Assembly: GCA_036003045.1 (NCBI GenBank)
Contig: DASYSS010000038.1
Location: 1 to 64,000 of the forward strand
DNA from: Gemmatimonadaceae bacterium
GTDB lineage: Bacteria > Gemmatimonadota > Gemmatimonadetes > Gemmatimonadales > Gemmatimonadaceae
Direction: 5' to 3'
DNA: 64,000 bases
The position numbers were made by a program, and so were the translations under genes. How positions within the stretch are numbered: position 1 is the first letter of the stretch; the number at the start of each line of letters is the position of its first letter. Positions 26,482 through 34,769 of this stretch are shown piece after piece. Under the pieces are notes generated by a model. It saw nothing but the letters and a program-made list of their open reading frames with translations. It did not search any database and was not told the origin of the DNA.

Positions 26482-27762
26482 TCAAGGTCCGATGATCTGA
26501 TCGCGGCGCGTGCCCACGCTCACGTACGTGATTCGCGTCTCGACGAGCTCCTGCAAACGATCGAGATACGCCCGCGCCTGCGGCGGCAGCTCCGCGAGGC
26601 GGCGACACGCGTTCGTCGGACTCAGCCAGCCGTCGAGCCACTCATACCTCGGCGTGATCTTGTCGAGCGCCGTCACGTCGCCGGGGAATTCCGTGTGCAG
26701 GTCGCCGTCGTATTCGTAGCCCGTACAGACCGCGATCCGGTCGAGCGTGTCCAGAATGTCGAGCTTGGTGACGGCGACGTCGGTGAGGCCGTTGATACGC
26801 GTCGCGTAGCGCACGACCACCGCGTCGAACCAACCGCAGCGGCGTGGCCGACCCGTCGTCGCGCCGAACTCGCCGCCGAGCGTGCGCACGCGCTCTCCCA
26901 TCGCGGTGTCCATCTCCGTCGGCAGTGGACCCGCGCCGACGCGCGTCGTGTACGCCTTCACGACGCCGAGCACCGCGTCGATCGAGCGCGGCGAGATGCC
27001 GGCGCCTGTCGCCGCACCACCGGAAGTCGTGCTGCTCGACGTCACGAACGGATAAGTGCCGTGGTCGACGTCGAGCAGCGAGCCCTGGGCGCCCTCGAGC
27101 AAGACGGCCGCGCCGTTCTTGATGGCGCGGTGAACCACGAGCCCCACGTCCTCGGCGAGCGAGAGGAGCCGTTCGGCTGCGCTGGAAAGCACGTCGATCG
27201 ACGCGTTCACCTCGGCGCGCTTCGGGCTGCCGAACGCCGCGAGCTGCGCGTTCGCGTGCGCTACCCCGGCTTCGACCAACTCGCGCAGCCGGCCCGGATG
27301 TCTGAGGTCGAGGACCCTGATGCCGCGCCGCGCGACTTTGTCTTCGTACGCCGGTCCGATTCCGCGCCCCGTGGTGCCGATGGACTTGGAGTGGCCGCTC
27401 TCGGCGTCGACCAGCTTGTGGTACGGCTGCACGAGGTGCGCGCGGTCGCTTACGTAGAGGCGTCCCTCGACGTCGATGCCGTCGGCGACGAGCTGATCGA
27501 TCTCCGTGAAAAGCTTTTCCGGATCGAGCACGACGCCGTTGCCGATGGCGCAGCGCACGCCCTTGTGTAGAATGCCGCTCGGGATCTGGTGAAGCACGAA
27601 CGACAGGTCGCCCAGATCGACCGTGTGTCCGGCGTTGGCGCCGCCCTGATAGCGCACCACCCAATCAGCGCGCTCGGCGAGCACATCGACGAGCTTTCCC
27701 TTCCCTTCATCGCCCCACTGCGCGCCGACGACGACGACCGTGCGGTGGGACGGGCTGAACAT
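26482..27762 (-). CDS. purA: adenylosuccinate synthetase
   Basis: 426 residues. Joins IMP and aspartate, using GTP, in the first committed step to AMP. GAQWGDEGKGKLVDVLAE holds the catalytic Asp and P-loop, and GGANAGHTVDLG holds the catalytic His. Also present are GTTGRGIGPAYEDK, LEGAQGSLLDVDHG and TTGRPRRCGWFDAVVV. Length and start (ATG 27762) fit the family. No Shine-Dalgarno is evident. A hairpin with a U tract and a promoter-like pair lie just upstream at 27808-27873. Confidence 0.97.
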   Translation of the reverse strand: MFSPSHRTVVVVGAQWGDEGKGKLVDVLAERADWVVRYQGGANAGHTVDLGDLSFVLHQIPSGILHKGVRCAIGNGVVLDPEKLFTEIDQLVADGIDVEGRLYVSDRAHLVQPYHKLVDAESGHSKSIGTTGRGIGPAYEDKVARRGIRVLDLRHPGRLRELVEAGVAHANAQLAAFGSPKRAEVNASIDVLSSAAERLLSLAEDVGLVVHRAIKNGAAVLLEGAQGSLLDVDHGTYPFVTSSSTTSGGAATGAGISPRSIDAVLGVVKAYTTRVGAGPLPTEMDTAMGERVRTLGGEFGATTGRPRRCGWFDAVVVRYATRINGLTDVAVTKLDILDTLDRIAVCTGYEYDGDLHTEFPGDVTALDKITPRYEWLDGWLSPTNACRRLAELPPQARAYLDRLQELVETRITYVSVGTRRDQIIGP

Positions 27763-27807
27763 TTTCGGAGCGGGCGAGGGAGAGGGGGAGCGGCCCGGGG
27801 AGCGGGC

Positions 27808-27839
27808 AAAAAAATACGCCCCGGCGAACCCCGGGGCGT
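27808..27839 (-). terminator. GC hairpin plus U7 in the purA leader
   Basis: On the minus strand a perfect 9-bp stem (AACGCCCCGG side at 27839-27831, CCGGGGCGT partner at 27824-27816; loop of 6) is followed by seven U residues (A run at 27808-27814). Formally this is an intrinsic terminator, 46 nt before the purA start. The predicted transcript start falls at the hairpin itself, so it may serve instead as a 5' protective structure. An attenuator for an upstream transcript is the other option. Confidence 0.6.
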
Positions 27840-27845
27840 TGTGTC

Positions 27846-27873
27846 AATCTATCGGGACGAGAAGCGGAGTCAA
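27846..27873 (-). promoter_or_regulatory. putative purA promoter
   Basis: Minus-strand -35 TTGACT (27873-27868), 16-nt spacer, -10 TAGATT (27851-27846). Transcription would start near 27839, the first base of the GC hairpin. Five of six and four of six matches to the sigma-70 consensus. Confidence 0.45.
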
Positions 27874-27944
27874 TGAACGGAGGAGTCGGTCACCGGTCTT
27901 TGGTCATGATCTCCGATCTGATATCTCTGTAGTTCCGGTGGCCG

Positions 27945-28055
<111 letters not shown>

Positions 28056-28175
28056 GCAAACCCGATCTTTCCCTCGCGACAGAGCAGACCTATCGTTCAG
28101 CTTGCCCGCTCCCCCGCCCCGGGCCCGCAGCAGCCTCTCCTCCCGGTCGTACTCCTCTCTCAGCCGGAGGCAGTG

Positions 28176-28607
28176 ATGGCGATCAACACCTCGAAGGTGA
28201 TCGTTGGCGGCATCGTCGGCGGAATCGTGGCGAATGTGATCGATTTCGTCGGCAACTCGTTCATCCTCGGCGGCATGCATCAAGCCGAGATGACGAAGCT
28301 GAATCCTGCGCTCGCGGTCGCGCCGTCGGGCGGACAGATCGCCGGGTTCGTGATCTTCGACATCATCTGGATCATGACCGCGGTCTGGATCTACGCCGCG
28401 ATTCGTCCGCGATTCGGGCCCGGCCCCAAGACCGCCGTGTACGCGGCGGTTGCGTCGTGGCTCATCGGAAGTTCGGTCGCGGGATTCTTCTGGATGCTCG
28501 GCATGTTCGGCACGCACCTGTTCTTCGCGAGCGCCGTGCTGGAACTCGTCAACGCGATCGTCTCGACGCTGGTCGGGGCCTGGCTCTACACCGAGGAGCC
28601 CGCGTAG
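28176..28607 (+). CDS. small four-helix membrane protein, unknown function
   Basis: 143 residues from ATG 28176; GGAGG at 28165-28169 is well placed for this start, and GTG one codon earlier is the alternative. Four hydrophobic segments are visible: VIVGGIVGGIVANVIDFV, FVIFDIIWIMTAVWIYAA, AVYAAVASWLIGSSVAGFFW and VLELVNAIVSTLVGAWLY. Short loops contain few charges. There is no catalytic motif. It resembles widespread uncharacterised inner-membrane proteins. It converges on the DUF456 gene with no gap between stops. Confidence 0.75.
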   Translation: MAINTSKVIVGGIVGGIVANVIDFVGNSFILGGMHQAEMTKLNPALAVAPSGGQIAGFVIFDIIWIMTAVWIYAAIRPRFGPGPKTAVYAAVASWLIGSSVAGFFWMLGMFGTHLFFASAVLELVNAIVSTLVGAWLYTEEPA

Positions 28608-29099
28608 TCAGAGAAGCGCCGCCGCGACCATCCAGACCGCCATCACCAGCCCGATGGCGACCTTGGTCGCGGCGGCGACGACGCGTCCGAGAAACGCGCC
28701 CCACGCCACGCGTGCAGCGTCGCCGTGTCCGCTGCCGCGGCTCCACTCAGCGACGAACGCGCCGATGAACGCGCCGGCGAACGCGCCGATGATCGAGCCG
28801 ACGATCGGCACCGGCACTCCCACGAACGCGCCGATCATTCCGCCGATGATCGCGCCCCAAGACGCTCGTCGCGATCCGCCATAGCGCCGCGTGAATCGGC
28901 CCGTGAGCACCCACTCGAGCGCCTCGGCGATCACCATCAACACTCCGACACCGACGACGGTGATCAGACCGACGCCGCCCGCGGGCACGAGTAGGTGGTA
29001 GCACAGCGCCGCCGCGAACAGCACGAGCGTGCCCGGGAAACCGAATGGGATCATCACCAGGCCGAGCAGAATCGCGGCGACGAGCAGCAGTTGCGGCAT
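28608..29099 (-). CDS. DUF456-family membrane protein
   Basis: 163 residues with the DUF456 layout: hydrophobic segments (LLLVAAILLGLVMIPFGFPG, ITVVGVGVLMVIAEALEWVL) around a Gly-rich repeat. The repeat region is ASWGAIIGGMIGAFVGVPV, then SIIGAFAGAFIGAFVAEW. The function of the family is unknown. Its ATG overlaps the M28 stop by one base (TAATG), so it is the last gene of the long trpS-to-DUF456 run. Confidence 0.8.
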   Translation of the reverse strand: MPQLLLVAAILLGLVMIPFGFPGTLVLFAAALCYHLLVPAGGVGLITVVGVGVLMVIAEALEWVLTGRFTRRYGGSRRASWGAIIGGMIGAFVGVPVPIVGSIIGAFAGAFIGAFVAEWSRGSGHGDAARVAWGAFLGRVVAAATKVAIGLVMAVWMVAAALL

Positions 29100-30166
29100 T
29101 ACACCAACCTTGCGGCGGTCCGGGCGAGCATGCGCGCTGCGCCCTCGATCCCTACGCCGCGCATCGAGCTCAGATTGTCGCGCGACGTGTGGATCCTAAG
29201 AAGCGTACGCAGCGTGCCCCGGCTCAGTGTCAGCGTCTCCCAGCCGGCGTCGGCGAGCGCGACGCTGTCGGTGAGGATTCCCGGCAACAGCCTCGTCACC
29301 CGCAGCGGCTCCTGCAGAGCGGCGGACGCCTCGGTGAGGGCCGCCAGAAGTCGATCGGGGCGCCGACGCGTGAACATCGCCGTGAGCTCCCCGTCGTCGT
29401 CGACGCTGTCGCAGTTGAGCGCGACGCCCGCGGCTCGCGAGCGCGCCCACGCGCGCGCCCCGGCCAGCGACAACTCCTCGGCGTCCGTGATCAGTACCCC
29501 GATCGGGAGCGCGGGTGACAGCGCGGCCGCGGCGTCCAACACGGCGGCGACGCCGCTCGCGTTGTCGAGCGCTCCCGCGCTGCGGTTGCCCACAATCGAG
29601 AGCATGAGCGGCACGCCACCGATCCATGCCACGATCAGCGCGCCGACGGCAGCAGTCGGCTTGACGACGAGCGCGAGGGCGACGGCGAGTAGACCAAGCG
29701 CCATCACGACGACGCCGGCTACGCGCACGAGCATGGGAACAGGCTGCGACTTGGAGTCGAGATGCGCGACGAGCCAGAGTCGCGCGGGTGACGGTCCTCG
29801 GGTCGCCTCGATGTTCACTCCCGACTTCCGCATCACGGGCGCGCCGAGCACGCCCCGCGTCAAGACGATCGCCGCCCCGATCGCGAGGACGACGCCGCCG
29901 AGCGCCAACCAAGGAACGTCCGCCACCGGTCCGTTCCGCGTCGCGACGGCGATCGTCGCGGCGAGGGGAAGCAGCGCCCCGAACGACGGCGCTCCGAATC
30001 GTCCGGCAAAGGCGGAGTACTCGAACGGCTCCTCGCGCACGACGAAACCCAAACGATGCAGCTCGATGGCGCAGTAGGCGCGCGCCGTCGAAACGGCGGC
30101 GCCGCCGGTCGGACGCGGACTGGCGGCGAGCCGGGCGAGGTGTGGTGACCCGCCCGCGTTCTTCAC
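29099..30166 (-). CDS. M28-family zinc aminopeptidase with membrane segments
   Basis: 355 residues from GTG 30166, immediately after the dapA-like stop. Co-catalytic zinc ligands appear in order: His/Asp in LVAHLDSKSQ, Asp in ALDNASGVAAVL, Glu pair in ITDAEELSLAGA, Asp in NCDSVDDDG and His in IHTSRDNLSSM. Two to three hydrophobic helices (PLAATIAVAT, VPWLALGGVVLAIGAAIVL, VAGVVVMALGLLAVALALVV) interrupt the front half, so the enzyme is probably membrane-embedded. This is like some integral M28 peptidases. The substrate is unknown. Confidence 0.8.
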   Translation of the reverse strand: MKNAGGSPHLARLAASPRPTGGAAVSTARAYCAIELHRLGFVVREEPFEYSAFAGRFGAPSFGALLPLAATIAVATRNGPVADVPWLALGGVVLAIGAAIVLTRGVLGAPVMRKSGVNIEATRGPSPARLWLVAHLDSKSQPVPMLVRVAGVVVMALGLLAVALALVVKPTAAVGALIVAWIGGVPLMLSIVGNRSAGALDNASGVAAVLDAAAALSPALPIGVLITDAEELSLAGARAWARSRAAGVALNCDSVDDDGELTAMFTRRRPDRLLAALTEASAALQEPLRVTRLLPGILTDSVALADAGWETLTLSRGTLRTLLRIHTSRDNLSSMRGVGIEGAARMLARTAARLV

Positions 30167-31072
30167 TTATGCCGTGACGAGCTCCGCACTGCGCAGTAGC
30201 TCGGACACGATTTTGAGTTGGGGCTCCTCGAGCGGCAACAGCGGTGGCCGGACCAGCCCGCCGACGAGCCCTCCGCCGACGGCATCCATGGCCGCTTTCA
30301 CGCCCGCGATGCCAAGCTCGCCGATGATCTTCGTGCCGAGCGGTGACATTCGCGCTTGCGCCGACCGCGCCGATTCTCGTTCTCCGCGGCGAGACGACTC
30401 GAGGACGTCGATCGCCATCGTCGGCGCGAACAAAGCCGCCGCGAGGATTCCGCCGCGCGCGCCCATCTGAAGCGCGTCGAGAAACATCGGGGCGTTGCCC
30501 GTGAGCACGGCGAACGTGTCGGACTGGGCGGGCATATACGACGCGAACAGCTGCCGGTCACCGGAGCTGTCCTTGATGCCGATGACGTTCTGGTGGCGCG
30601 CCAACGCCGCGACCAAGGTCGCGGGCAGCGAGTAGTGCATGTACTTGGGAATGTTGTACAGCACGACCGGAACGGGCGACTCGTCCGCGACTCGTTGGTA
30701 GTGCTCGGCGAGCGCGCGCTCGGTCATCGAGGGCCCGTAGTAGTGCGGCGCGACGATGAGCACCGCGTCCGCGCCCCGGCCGGCAGCGTCTTTGGTGATA
30801 CGAATGCAAGTTCGCGTCGACTCGGCGCCGGTTCCGACGATGAGCGGGCGGTCTCGCGGCACCACCGCGCGAGCCACGTCGATCAGCGAGTTGCGTTCTG
30901 CGCCGCTGAGCAGGGCGGCTTCGCCCGTCGATCCGTTGACGACGATGCCGTGAATCCCGGCGGCGAGGTGGGCGCGGATGTTCGCGCGGAATCCGGCGAA
31001 GTCGAGCTCTCCGTTCTTCGGAGAGAAGGTCGTGACGACGGGGGCGTGAATGCCCTCGAGCAGCTTGTTCAT
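30167..31072 (-). CDS. dihydrodipicolinate synthase/N-acetylneuraminate lyase family protein
   Basis: 301 residues from ATG 31072, overlapping the pilT stop as ATGA. Class I aldolase TIM barrel: GIVVNGSTGEAALLSG, the catalytic Tyr in VVLYNIPKYMH and the Schiff-base Lys in VIGIKDSSGD. The residues suit DapA (aspartate semialdehyde + pyruvate) but also related lyases such as KDG or HOG aldolase. The neighbours (PilT, M28) do not help decide. No other lysine-pathway gene is nearby, so dapA itself is not assigned. Confidence 0.85.
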   Translation of the reverse strand: MNKLLEGIHAPVVTTFSPKNGELDFAGFRANIRAHLAAGIHGIVVNGSTGEAALLSGAERNSLIDVARAVVPRDRPLIVGTGAESTRTCIRITKDAAGRGADAVLIVAPHYYGPSMTERALAEHYQRVADESPVPVVLYNIPKYMHYSLPATLVAALARHQNVIGIKDSSGDRQLFASYMPAQSDTFAVLTGNAPMFLDALQMGARGGILAAALFAPTMAIDVLESSRRGERESARSAQARMSPLGTKIIGELGIAGVKAAMDAVGGGLVGGLVRPPLLPLEEPQLKIVSELLRSAELVTA

Positions 31073-32289
31073 TGTGCCAGGAAGTCTAAGCCCCCTGTTT
31101 GCAGTCCGTCGAGCGCCTCTTCGAGTGGCGGCGGCGGTGCTTCCTCCTCCTCCTCTTCGGGCGGGGGAACGGACTGGTGGGAACCGGTCGCGCGCCCGCC
31201 TCCACCGCCACCGGCTGCCGGGCCGCCGGAGAACATCTTCATCTGGAGCTCGAAGTCCGACGGGTTGGACGCCGCGGCCTTCGCCGTTTCGAACGTCACC
31301 ACGTTGTTCGTGACGAGGTCGGCGAGGCACTGATCGAACGTCTGCATGCCGTATTGCTCGCGGCCGGCGGCGATGAAGTCGCGGATCTCGCCGATGCGTT
31401 GGCCGTCGAGCATCAGCTCGCGGATCGCCGGCGTGTTGACCATGATCTCGGCAGCCACCGCGCGTCCCTTGCCGACCTTTTTCGGAAGCAGACGCTGCGA
31501 GATCACCGCGTGCAGCGACTCCGCCAGGCGGATGCGGATGATCTCCTGCTCCTCGGGCGGGAACATCGCCATGATGCGGAGGATCGTGCTTTGCGCGTCG
31601 GGCGTGTGCAGCGTCGACATGAGCAAGTGCCCCGTCTCCGCCGCCTTGATCGCCGTGTCCACCGTCTCGGCGTCGCGCATTTCGCCGATCATGATCACGT
31701 CCGGATCCTGACGGAGCGCGGCGCGCAATCCCATCTTGAAGTCCGTCGTGTCCGAGCCGACCTCGCGCTGCGTGACCGACGACTTGTTGTCGCGGTGCAA
31801 AAATTCGATCGGATTCTCGAGCGTGAGGATGTGTCGGCTCTCGCGCGAGTTGATGTAGTTGATGAGCGCCGCCATCGTGCTCGACTTGCCGGATCCGGTC
31901 ACGCCCGTCACGAGCACCATGCCGCGCTCGGTGGCGGCGATGTCGGCCAGCACGGGCGGAAGCCCGAGCCGTTCGAACGTCGGCACCTCCCACGGAATCA
32001 CGCGCATGATGATCGAGAACGATCCGCGCTGGCGCATGATGTTCACGCGAAAGCGCCCGATTCCCGACGCCGCCCACGAGCAGTCGTAGTCGAGGATCTT
32101 GTCGATGCGCGCCTTGTCGTCCTCGTTCTGCATGAGATGCAGCGCGATCTGGCGGGTCTGGTCCGGCGACAGCGCCTGCTTCGTGAGCGGAACGAGCTCG
32201 CCGTGAACGCGCGCGCGGAAGACGTCGCCGGCCTTGATGTGTAGATCCGAGGCTCCGCGATCGACCGCCGCCTTGATGATCTTTTCCAT
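31069..32289 (-). CDS. pilT: type IV pilus retraction ATPase PilT
   Basis: 406 residues from ATG 32289. Hexameric ATPase that depolymerises type IV pili for twitching. The N-terminal domain begins MEKIIKAAVDRGASDLHIKA. Walker A GVTGSGKSSTMAALINY, Asp box RHILTLENPIEF, Walker B region RQDPDVIMIGEMRDAET, the His box AAETGHLLMSTLHT and the AIRELML motif typical of PilT are all present. After about residue 350 comes an unusual tail: Gly-rich, then PPPEEEEEEAPPPPLEE. No other pilus gene is close; instead it is coupled on both sides to metabolic genes. Confidence 0.93.
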   Translation of the reverse strand: MEKIIKAAVDRGASDLHIKAGDVFRARVHGELVPLTKQALSPDQTRQIALHLMQNEDDKARIDKILDYDCSWAASGIGRFRVNIMRQRGSFSIIMRVIPWEVPTFERLGLPPVLADIAATERGMVLVTGVTGSGKSSTMAALINYINSRESRHILTLENPIEFLHRDNKSSVTQREVGSDTTDFKMGLRAALRQDPDVIMIGEMRDAETVDTAIKAAETGHLLMSTLHTPDAQSTILRIMAMFPPEEQEIIRIRLAESLHAVISQRLLPKKVGKGRAVAAEIMVNTPAIRELMLDGQRIGEIRDFIAAGREQYGMQTFDQCLADLVTNNVVTFETAKAAASNPSDFELQMKMFSGGPAAGGGGGGRATGSHQSVPPPEEEEEEAPPPPLEEALDGLQTGGLDFLAQ

Positions 32290-33326
32290 CAATAGCCCGC
32301 CCGTTTGTTCACCAGGTTCTTCAGGGGCATTCCGCTCACGTAGCGCCGCCAGTTGTCGAGGAAGAGGTCGAGTTGCCGGGGCCAGAATCGGCCCGGCGAG
32401 ACCGGGGACACGTGCGGCGTGAGCAGAACCTGTCTGAGCTGCCACAGGGGACTGAACGTCCCCAGCGGCTCCTCGCGAAACACGTCAAGCACCGCGCCGC
32501 GCAACCTTCCGTCCCGCAGGCGTACGACGAGCGCCTCCTCGTCCAGCAACGCCCCGCGAGCCACGTTGACGATGATCGCCGAACGCGGCAGGAGGTCCAA
32601 ACGCTTACCATCCAGTAAGCCGGCGGTGTTGGAGGTCAGCGGAGCGGCAAGAACGACCACATCGTGGCGCGGCAACTCCTCGTCGATCGCGTCCAGAGAC
32701 ACCACCCGCTCGAACCCCGGCGGCGGACCCAACTCCGGACGACGCCTGATGCCCGTGCAGTGGCCGCCAAGGGCGGTCAACCGCTCGCCGACCGCTTGTC
32801 CAATGCCCCCGGTTCCGACGACCAGCGCGTGCACGGTGTCCATCTCGCGCAGAACCGAATCGAGCCGCACGAACGGGGTCTTGTTCCACTCTGTGCGGTC
32901 CTGCTGGTCGACGGCGTAGTCGAGGCCGCGGAGAAAATGAAGCACGCCCGCGACGACGTATTCCGCCATCGGGATGGCGTGCACCCCCGCCGAGTTCGTG
33001 AACGCGACGTCGCTGGCGACCATCTCCGGGTACAGCGCGGTTCCCACTCCCGCCGCGGCGGAATGGACCCAGCGAAGATTTCGCGCCGCCAACAAAAGCG
33101 GACGCGGAATTCCGAACCCGAAGTAGACCTCTGCTTCGCGAACCGCGTCGAGCACCTCGTCGCTGGGTCGCGGCGGACCGTCACCATCGGAACTCGTCGC
33201 CGCTTCGACCATGTGGATGGTCCAGCCGGCGGGCGTTTCGGCCTTGATTCGTTGCGCGCCTTCAGGCGTGAGCGCCCAGTTTTTCGACGTCGCCGCGAGA
33301 TCGACGACCAACAGGCGCGCCGTCAC
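32289..33326 (-). CDS. D-2-hydroxyacid dehydrogenase
   Basis: 345 residues from GTG 33326, overlapping the MgtC stop as GTGA, and ending in a TGATG overlap with pilT. NAD-binding motif VVGTGGIGQAVGERL is followed by SAIIVNVARGALLDEEAL and the catalytic His region LLTPHVSPVSPG. The catalytic Arg lies in the IVNVARG strand and a Glu in FREEPL. It oxidises a D-2-hydroxyacid or reduces a 2-ketoacid. Similar to GhrA/phosphoglycerate-dehydrogenase relatives; the precise substrate is unknown. Confidence 0.88.
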   Translation of the reverse strand: MTARLLVVDLAATSKNWALTPEGAQRIKAETPAGWTIHMVEAATSSDGDGPPRPSDEVLDAVREAEVYFGFGIPRPLLLAARNLRWVHSAAAGVGTALYPEMVASDVAFTNSAGVHAIPMAEYVVAGVLHFLRGLDYAVDQQDRTEWNKTPFVRLDSVLREMDTVHALVVGTGGIGQAVGERLTALGGHCTGIRRRPELGPPPGFERVVSLDAIDEELPRHDVVVLAAPLTSNTAGLLDGKRLDLLPRSAIIVNVARGALLDEEALVVRLRDGRLRGAVLDVFREEPLGTFSPLWQLRQVLLTPHVSPVSPGRFWPRQLDLFLDNWRRYVSGMPLKNLVNKRAGY

Positions 33327-34072
33327 TCGGTGACGATGCTGACGACGTTCTTGTCGCGTCGCAGCGCATCGACCATCGCGTCGAGCTGTTTGGTGGCGCC
33401 GACCAGCATCAGCTCGAACGTCCGATCCTGCTCGTGCTCGAACGTTCGGTGGGAGAAGACGTGTATGCCTTCCACGTGAATGAGTTTCTCCATTTCGGAG
33501 AATGTTACGCCCGGCAGCACCCGCAACGTTGCGCGGACGCGCCGCCGCATCCGCATCAACCGCTGCTCGAGCGGGCGCAGACCGACCAGCACCAACACGA
33601 TGAGCGCCGTCCCGCCGAGCGCGTCGACGTACGCTCCGGCGCCCACCGCCGCGCCGATTGCCGCAACGACCCACACCGTCGCCGCCGACGTCAGGCCGAC
33701 GATCGCGCCCTCGGCATGCAGGATCGCGCCGGCGCCGAGGAACCCGATCCCCGAGACGATCTGCGCCGCAATGCGAGTCGTGTCGCCGTACGGACGTCCG
33801 TCCGGCGTAAAGCCGATTTGCGCGATGTCGATCGAGAGCTGCGTGAACAGCGCCGCGCCGACGCAAATGAGAATGTTCGTGCGCAAGCCAGCCGGCTTGT
33901 TCGACAGCTCGCGCTCGATGCCGACGGCGCCGCCGAGCAGCGTCGCGAGAAGCAGTTTGACCAGAACGGTGAGGCGGAGCGCGGACGCCAACGCCTCGAA
34001 CGGCGTCTGGGCGCCGAGGGGAGCCGGGACGGGGGCGGCGTGAACGACGAACGCGGCGAGCTCGGGCGTCAT
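33323..34072 (-). CDS. MgtC/SapB-family membrane protein
   Basis: 249 residues. Five hydrophobic segments carry the family signature: VKLLLATLLGGAVGIERELSNK (shown to 20: VKLLLATLLGGAVGIERELS), GLRTNILICVGAALFTQLS and IVSGIGFLGAGAIL. A cytosolic ACT-like C-terminal domain (FSEMEKLIHVEGIHVF) follows. MgtC proteins help growth at low magnesium and modulate membrane ATPases; SapB-type roles are unknown. It couples by GTGA to the dehydrogenase gene. Confidence 0.88.
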   Translation of the reverse strand: MTPELAAFVVHAAPVPAPLGAQTPFEALASALRLTVLVKLLLATLLGGAVGIERELSNKPAGLRTNILICVGAALFTQLSIDIAQIGFTPDGRPYGDTTRIAAQIVSGIGFLGAGAILHAEGAIVGLTSAATVWVVAAIGAAVGAGAYVDALGGTALIVLVLVGLRPLEQRLMRMRRRVRATLRVLPGVTFSEMEKLIHVEGIHVFSHRTFEHEQDRTFELMLVGATKQLDAMVDALRRDKNVVSIVTE

Positions 34073-34115
34073 CGAGATTGAAAACTGACTAGGCGCGATG
34101 GCCCGCGCCAGCGGC

Positions 34116-34619
34116 TCAGGTCAGCGTCGGGGCTTGCAGCACGGCGAACACCACCTGCATCACGATCAAACCGAGCGGCATCGCGTACGCGGCGAGCGAA
34201 TTTCGCATTTCGTCGCGCAGCGACGAGCGGTACACGAGCCAGCACGCCACGACGATCACCGACTCGAGCACGACGTCGCGATAGGAATGCGTGTAGTAAT
34301 GCAGACCCACCGACGGCCCGCCGGGCCACGTCGGCTTGAGGCCCGTCACGCAGTCGGCCACCCAGTGCGACACGTATGTCGCGCCGACCGCGATCGCGTC
34401 GACCGCGCCGAAGAACGGGGCCGAGCAGAGCGCGATGATTACCGAGACGATCCCAACCGAAACGAGCGAGTGCGAGATCTCCGGATTCGGATGGTGGACG
34501 ACGTGGCTCAACAGGTCGATCCAGTCCGGTCCGAACGCGACGGGAACGAGCAGGGCGAGCGGCAGACGCGGCCGCTTGCCCTTCACGAACGTCGCGATGG
34601 CGGCGTGTCCGGCGAACAT
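34116..34619 (-). CDS. membrane-bound metal-dependent hydrolase-like protein (DUF457/YdjM-like)
   Basis: 167 residues from ATG 34619. Hydrophobic segments alternate with His/Asp motifs: MFAGHAAIATF, FGPDWIDLLSHVVHH, EISHSLVSVG, ATYVSHWVADCVTG and GLHYYTHSYRDVVLES. That spacing is typical of YdjM/LexA-regulated and DUF457-like putative membrane hydrolases. The substrate is unknown. Sits between the 44-aa peptide and MgtC in the nine-gene run. Confidence 0.7.
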   Translation of the reverse strand: MFAGHAAIATFVKGKRPRLPLALLVPVAFGPDWIDLLSHVVHHPNPEISHSLVSVGIVSVIIALCSAPFFGAVDAIAVGATYVSHWVADCVTGLKPTWPGGPSVGLHYYTHSYRDVVLESVIVVACWLVYRSSLRDEMRNSLAAYAMPLGLIVMQVVFAVLQAPTLT

Positions 34620-34634
34620 GAGACGGCCGGTCGG

Positions 34635-34769
34635 CTAGCGCTGACGGTTCAGCGTGCGGTCGATCGCGACGAGCCAGATCCAGGGCGCGAGAAGTCCCGC
34701 GAGAGTGACGGCCCGGATCGCGATGTTGCGCGGCACCATCGAGAACGCCGCCAGCGGGTCCAGGATCAA
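34635..34769 (-). CDS. possible 44-aa single-span membrane peptide
   Basis: A TTG codon overlaps the trpS stop (TTGA) and opens a 44-residue frame ending 15 nt before the DUF457-like gene. Ile/Leu-rich segment VTLAGLLAPWIWLVAI forms one membrane helix, preceded by VPRNIAIRA and followed by DRTLNRQR, giving a positive tail. ATG at 34739 gives a 34-residue alternative. The coupling and hydrophobicity support translation; no family is recognised. Confidence 0.4.
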   Translation of the reverse strand: MILDPLAAFSMVPRNIAIRAVTLAGLLAPWIWLVAIDRTLNRQR

